Positions 61,148-64,000 of a stretch of 64,000 bases of DNA are shown here, in pieces. The position numbers and the translations under genes are program-made. The stretch lies in contig AP024673.1 in assembly GCA_025998675.1 (NCBI GenBank), positions 387,520 through 451,519 on the forward strand, read 5' to 3'. The notes beneath the pieces were generated by a model. That model ran no database searches. It worked only from the letters and a program-made list of their open reading frames with translations, and was not told the DNA's origin. The DNA is from Fimbriimonadales bacterium. Lineage in GTDB: Bacteria; Armatimonadota; Fimbriimonadia; Fimbriimonadales; GBS-DC. Positions within the stretch are counted from its first letter, which is position 1, and each line of letters opens with the position of its first letter.

Positions 61148-61930
61148 ATGCGTATCAGCTGCGCCGCCTATTCGTTTCGGGAGGCTCTGACCAAACGGGA
61201 GATGAGCCTCCCGGAGTTCATCCGCCTGTGTGCGGAGCTGGGGCTGGACGGCGTGGAGCTGACGGGCTACTACTTTCCCGACACGAGCCGCGCGACGCTC
61301 AACAGCCTCAAGCGGGAGTGTTTCCGCCATGGGCTGGCGGTTTCGGGCACGGCGACGCGCAACCACTTCACGCACCCCGACGCTGACTTCCGCAAGGCGG
61401 AGGTGGAGAAGGTGAAGCAGTGGGTGGACATCGCGGTCGCGCTGGGGGCGCCGATGCTGCGCATCTTCACCGATCGGGGCATTCCTGAGGGCTATCTGGA
61501 ATCGCAGGCGTACAGCTGGTCGCGCGAATGCATCGAGCAGGTGTTGCCCTACGCCGAGTCGCAGGGCGTCGTGCTGGCGATCGAGACCCACTGGGGGCTG
61601 ACCGCCGACGCCGAACGCACCCTGCGCTATGTGCGCGATATCAATAGCGATTATTTTGGCGTTCTGCTGGACGGCGCAAACACCCGCGAGAAGCACTACG
61701 AGATGATTGAAAAGCTTGCGCCGTATGCCGTGAGCGTCCATGCGAAGACCCACTCGCGCAATGCCCGCGACGAGTTCTTCGAGCTGGACTACGAGCGCAT
61801 CTTTCGCACCCTCAAGGCGGCGGGCTTCAAAGGCTATGTCGCTATCGAGTATGAGTATACGGAGCCTGCGCTGCCCGCCGTGCGACGATTTGCCAAAAAA
61901 CTCCTCACCCTGCGCAACAAAATCCGTTGA
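61148..61930 (+). CDS. Sugar phosphate isomerase/epimerase (AP endonuclease 2 fold)
   Basis: 260 residues. A TIM-barrel of the xylose-isomerase-like family: LGLDGVELTGYYFP, VALGAPMLRIFTDRG, GVVLAIETHWG (metal-binding Glu), FGVLLDGANT (Asp), SVHAKTHS and GYVAIEYEY. Substrate unknown; such proteins act on inositol, xylose or other sugar derivatives. It starts right after the dockerin-like gene, with MRISCAAYSFREALT as N-terminus. Confidence 0.88.
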   Translation: MRISCAAYSFREALTKREMSLPEFIRLCAELGLDGVELTGYYFPDTSRATLNSLKRECFRHGLAVSGTATRNHFTHPDADFRKAEVEKVKQWVDIAVALGAPMLRIFTDRGIPEGYLESQAYSWSRECIEQVLPYAESQGVVLAIETHWGLTADAERTLRYVRDINSDYFGVLLDGANTREKHYEMIEKLAPYAVSVHAKTHSRNARDEFFELDYERIFRTLKAAGFKGYVAIEYEYTEPALPAVRRFAKKLLTLRNKIR

Positions 61931-61983
61931 TAAGGCAGGAGTCGATGCTGAGGGGGCGAATCGACCGTCGCAGGAGGGAAGCG

Positions 61984-62376
61984 ATGCGAGCGTTGATGAC
62001 TCTGGCGACGATGGCGCTGCTGTGTATGGGGTTGCTGGCGCAGCAGAAGCCTGCTGTGAACCCTGTCAAGACGACGGTTGCCGCGCTGATTGAGAACCCC
62101 GACAAGTTCCACCGCAAATTCGTGGAGGTGGAAGGCGAGGTGGACGACCTGAAAAAGAAGACCTCTCGCGCAGGCAACCCCTACACGACCTTCAAACTGG
62201 ATAGCGGGAGCAAGCAAATCACGGTCTTCTCGTATGGGCATCTTGACCTGCGCAATGATGATAAGGTGGTTGTGATTGGGAAGTTCTACAAGGAGCGGCG
62301 TGTGGGGCGCACCACCTTCACCAACGAGATTGACGCCAGCGCAAAAGAGGGGGGTAGTGTACGGCGAAAAGAGTGA
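61984..62376 (+). CDS. Secreted OB-fold-like protein
   Basis: 130 residues from ATG 61984 (AGGAGGG 4-5 bases upstream). Signal peptide (LMTLATMALLCMGLLAQ), then TTVAALIENPDKFHRKFVEVEGEVDDLKKKTS, TTFKLDSGSKQITVFSYGHLDLRNDDKVVVIGKFYKERRVGRTTFTNEIDA, the pattern of single-domain OB-fold proteins (DUF/tRNA-anti-like) seen in periplasmic proteins. It overlaps hxlR by GTGA, so they are one transcript. Function unknown. Confidence 0.68.
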   Translation: MRALMTLATMALLCMGLLAQQKPAVNPVKTTVAALIENPDKFHRKFVEVEGEVDDLKKKTSRAGNPYTTFKLDSGSKQITVFSYGHLDLRNDDKVVVIGKFYKERRVGRTTFTNEIDASAKEGGSVRRKE

Positions 62377-62729
62377 CGCCTACGGAGCGAGACTATCGCC
62401 AGCAAGAGGCTTTCCATCGCCTGACCGACGTCCTGCGTTGTAAGTGGACGGTGGCGGTGCTGGACGCGCTGGGGCAGGGGATTAATCGCCCGGGACAGAT
62501 TCTACGCGCCTTGCCGGGCTTGACGACAAAGGTGCTTTACGAGCGCGTCCATAAACTGGAGCGCTATGGGTTGGTCGTGCGCCGTGCCTACCCCGAACTG
62601 CCGCCCCGCGTCGAGTACGAGCTGACAGAGCGGGGGCAACAACTCATCGAACTCATACGACAAATGCGCGCATTCGCCCAGGCATGGGTCGACGAAGTTG
62701 CGGAAGACGCGAGTTTTACCGAAAAGTGA
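62373..62729 (+). CDS. HxlR-family transcriptional regulator
   Basis: 118 residues with GTG start 62373 that overlaps the preceding stop (GTGA). Winged-helix of the HxlR family: KWTVAVLDALGQGINRPGQILRALPGLTTKVLYERVHKLERYGLVVRRAYPELPPRVEYELTERGQQL is the conserved block given in parts here: LRCKWTVAVL, TTKVLYERVHKLE, VEYELTERGQ. HxlR regulators respond to formaldehyde, quinones or redox stress; the Cys near the start (LRCKWTV, residue 22) fits a redox switch. The P460 cytochrome gene is its likely target. Confidence 0.9.
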   Translation: MTPTERDYRQQEAFHRLTDVLRCKWTVAVLDALGQGINRPGQILRALPGLTTKVLYERVHKLERYGLVVRRAYPELPPRVEYELTERGQQLIELIRQMRAFAQAWVDEVAEDASFTEK

Positions 62730-62730
62730 A

Positions 62731-62747
62731 TACTTACTTTTTGGAAA
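62731..62747 (+). promoter_or_regulatory. Candidate HxlR operator upstream of the P460 gene
   Basis: TACTTACTTTTTGGAAA follows the hxlR stop. HxlR-type sites often contain an ACTTAC-type half-site; the second half is imperfect here. It is in the 74-base gap before the P460 gene, with possible TTGCGT and TAGAAC promoter boxes downstream. Confidence 0.4.
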
Positions 62748-62803
62748 ACCTCTTGCGTTGCACGGCGCGGGCAGGGTAGAACTCCTCGCAGGAGGTAACG
62801 ACC

Positions 62804-63295
62804 ATGCGAGGATTCCTCATCGGAACGGCTTTGTGTATCGTGCTGGGCGTCGCGGCGTTCGCGGGGCAGTCTAAAGCGCCGACTCCTGAGAAACTGCCCG
62901 CGGGCTGGCGCAACTGGACTCACATTACGACAGGCGTCATCTATAGCGAGCAGCATCCCCTGTTCGGCGCGTTCGGCGGTGTGCATCACATCTACGCGAA
63001 CGCCGCCGCAACAGAGGTCTATCGTAAAAACGGCAATCGATATCCTGATGGCAGCCAGATTGTGTTCGTGCTATACGAAGCGAAGGACGCCGACGGGATG
63101 TATGTGGCGGGCAAGAAGAAGGTCACAGCGCTGATGGTGAAGGACAGTCGCAAGTATCGTCAATCGGGCGGCTGGGGCTGGCAAGCCTGGGACGCCAGCG
63201 GAAAAGCAATCGTCACGGATCCTGTGGGGCAGTGCATGGGCTGCCATCAGGCGTCGCCGAACCGCGACCTGGTGATTAGCCGATGGACGCCGTAG
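62804..63295 (+). CDS. Cytochrome P460 family protein
   Basis: 163 residues. Signal peptide (FLIGTALCIVLGVAAFAG), WRNWTHITTGVIYSEQHPLFGAFGGVHHIYAN, VFVLYEAKDADGMYVAGKKKVTALMVKD, GGWGWQAWDASGK and a single heme motif CMGCH at 144-148 near the C-terminus. P460 cytochromes have a Lys-crosslinked heme and oxidise hydroxylamine or NO-related species; which it does here is not known. AGGAGG 8 bases before the ATG. The hxlR gene precedes it. Confidence 0.88.
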   Translation: MRGFLIGTALCIVLGVAAFAGQSKAPTPEKLPAGWRNWTHITTGVIYSEQHPLFGAFGGVHHIYANAAATEVYRKNGNRYPDGSQIVFVLYEAKDADGMYVAGKKKVTALMVKDSRKYRQSGGWGWQAWDASGKAIVTDPVGQCMGCHQASPNRDLVISRWTP

Positions 63296-63305
63296 CGCGT
63301 TGAAC

Positions 63306-63329
63306 GGGGCGACGGTATTCTGTCGCCCC
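63306..63329. terminator. Two-way stem-loop between P460 and the tryptophanase-like gene
   Basis: GGGGCGAC, 8-base loop, GTCGCCCC, between convergent genes; the last base overlaps the stop of the gene on the minus strand. No T-run. Confidence 0.6.
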
Positions 63330-64000
63330 TAAACTGGCTCAAAGTGGCAGCTGAAGTGGCGCAGGAACGGCGTCTGCCAGGTGATTCGGTAGCCGCGTAG
63401 CTGCTCGCGGCGGCGGTAGACCTCCAGAATCACCTCCACCACATAGTCCACATGGCTCTGGGTGTAGACGCGGCGCGGGATGGCGAGCCGTACCAGTTCA
63501 CGCGGGGCGGGCTGTTCCGCGCCCGTTTGCGGGTCGCGCGGCGCAAACATCACGGAGCCAATCTCGCAGCTGCGCACGCCGCCCAGCCGATAGAGTTCCA
63601 CCACCACAGACTGACCCGGATACTGCAGCGGTGGAATGTGCGGTAGCATGCGCCCAGCGTCGATATAGATGGCGTGCCCGCCCGGCGGTTGCACGATGGG
63701 CACACCCTCCCGCGCGATGTGTTCGCCCAGATAACTGGTCGAGCGGATGCGATACTGCAGGTAATGTTCGTCCAGCACTTCACGTAGCCCAATTGCTATC
63801 GCTTCGAGGTCGCGCCCCGCCAGCCCGCCGTAGGTGGGGAAGCCCTCTGTGAGGATGAGCAATTCGCGTTCCTGCTGGGCGAGCGCGTCGTCGTTGGTGC
63901 AGAGGAAGCCGCCGATGTTGGCTAAGCCGTCTTTTTTGCCCGACATGGTGCAGCCATCGGCGTAGGAAAACATCTCGCGGGCAATCTCCAGCGGGGTCTT
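63329..64000 (-). CDS. tnaA: Tryptophanase/tyrosine phenol-lyase family protein, C-terminal part
   Basis: 224 codons are visible; the 5' part lies beyond the right edge. PLP-dependent beta-eliminating lyase: MSGKKDGLANIGGFL with the Schiff-base Lys, GLAGRDLEAIAIGL, PPGGHAIYIDAGRMLPHIP, YPGQSVVVELYRLGGVRSCEIGSVMF and LVRLAIPRRVYTQSHVDYVVE. EIGS rather than ERG in the substrate region favours tryptophanase over tyrosine phenol-lyase, but the call is not secure without the N-terminal half. Converges on the P460 gene, with the stem-loop at their junction. Confidence 0.85.
   Translation of the reverse strand, partial: KTPLEIAREMFSYADGCTMSGKKDGLANIGGFLCTNDDALAQQERELLILTEGFPTYGGLAGRDLEAIAIGLREVLDEHYLQYRIRSTSYLGEHIAREGVPIVQPPGGHAIYIDAGRMLPHIPPLQYPGQSVVVELYRLGGVRSCEIGSVMFAPRDPQTGAEQPAPRELVRLAIPRRVYTQSHVDYVVEVILEVYRRREQLRGYRITWQTPFLRHFSCHFEPV

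Overview
The window reads as a chromosomal segment of a G+C-rich member of Armatimonadota (Fimbriimonadia or a relative). The best clues are two DUF1559-type prepilin-like proteins with the N-terminal signature typical of that phylum ([14 protein letters not shown] followed by FPVFAxAREKARQ), PEP-CTERM proteins with a VVPEPASL tail, a B12-dependent ribonucleotide reductase with a C-terminal zinc ribbon, and many scattered envelope and polysaccharide genes. The assignment is inferred from gene content and wording of motifs; no database was searched. I see no tRNA, rRNA, CRISPR array, IS element or prophage.

Layout. 1-4.4 kb (minus strand): the 5' end of polA, a membrane PAS histidine kinase, wecB and an HDOD gene. 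4.4-8.3 kb (plus): a tandem pterin-synthase-like protein, two tiny Trp-rich ORFs, a Uma2-family protein, then a packed trio of pentaheme cytochrome, outer-membrane-like protein and DUF2752 membrane protein. 8.3-18.9 kb (minus): biotin carboxylase, a DUF1559 protein, an nrdR-nrdJ operon whose reductase carries two inteins, csaB and an FGGY sugar kinase. 19.2-20.7 kb (plus): lytic transglycosylase and rimI. 20.9-32.2 kb (minus): a fused str-S10-spc ribosomal cluster (rpsL to rplE) that stops after rplE beside a palindromic repeat. 32.5-38.4 kb: Cys-rich secreted protein, second DUF1559 protein, MFS transporter, a PIN toxin-antitoxin pair, nadD, rsfS and a TPR membrane protein. 38.4-46 kb: an E2-like acyltransferase, a LolA-like protein, a hydantoinase-B subunit, and a 1075-residue BTAD-type regulator followed by a sigma-like gene. 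46-54 kb (minus): secA, a lone fliI-type ATPase, a Tat metallophosphatase and two PEP-CTERM proteins. 54-59.3 kb: DUF4190, dtd, rel, an unknown gene, a PD-(D/E)XK nuclease and wecG. 59.3-64 kb: a dockerin-bearing repeat protein, sugar isomerase, OB-fold protein, HxlR regulator, cytochrome P460 and the 3' part of a tryptophanase-like gene.

How parts fit together. nrdR and nrdJ form a self-regulated deoxynucleotide unit with a consensus sigma-70 promoter overlapping candidate NrdR boxes. The ribosomal cluster has a leader with stacked hairpins ending in an intrinsic-terminator-like structure just before rpsL. wecB, csaB and wecG suggest surface polysaccharide synthesis, and the PEP-CTERM proteins would be sorted by an exosortase that is not in the window. 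The BTAD regulator is followed, six bases after its stop, by an 11-bp direct repeat placed 8 bp upstream of a -10 box, which is the layout used by SARP-family activators; this makes the regulator plus sigma-like gene the best candidate here for an undescribed regulatory module.

A window-wide pattern is a -10 region of the form (A/G)GG-TA(T/C)-A/C-N-T. In at least six genes the start codon lies only 7-9 bases downstream of the -10 hexamer with no Shine-Dalgarno, which points to frequent leaderless transcription.
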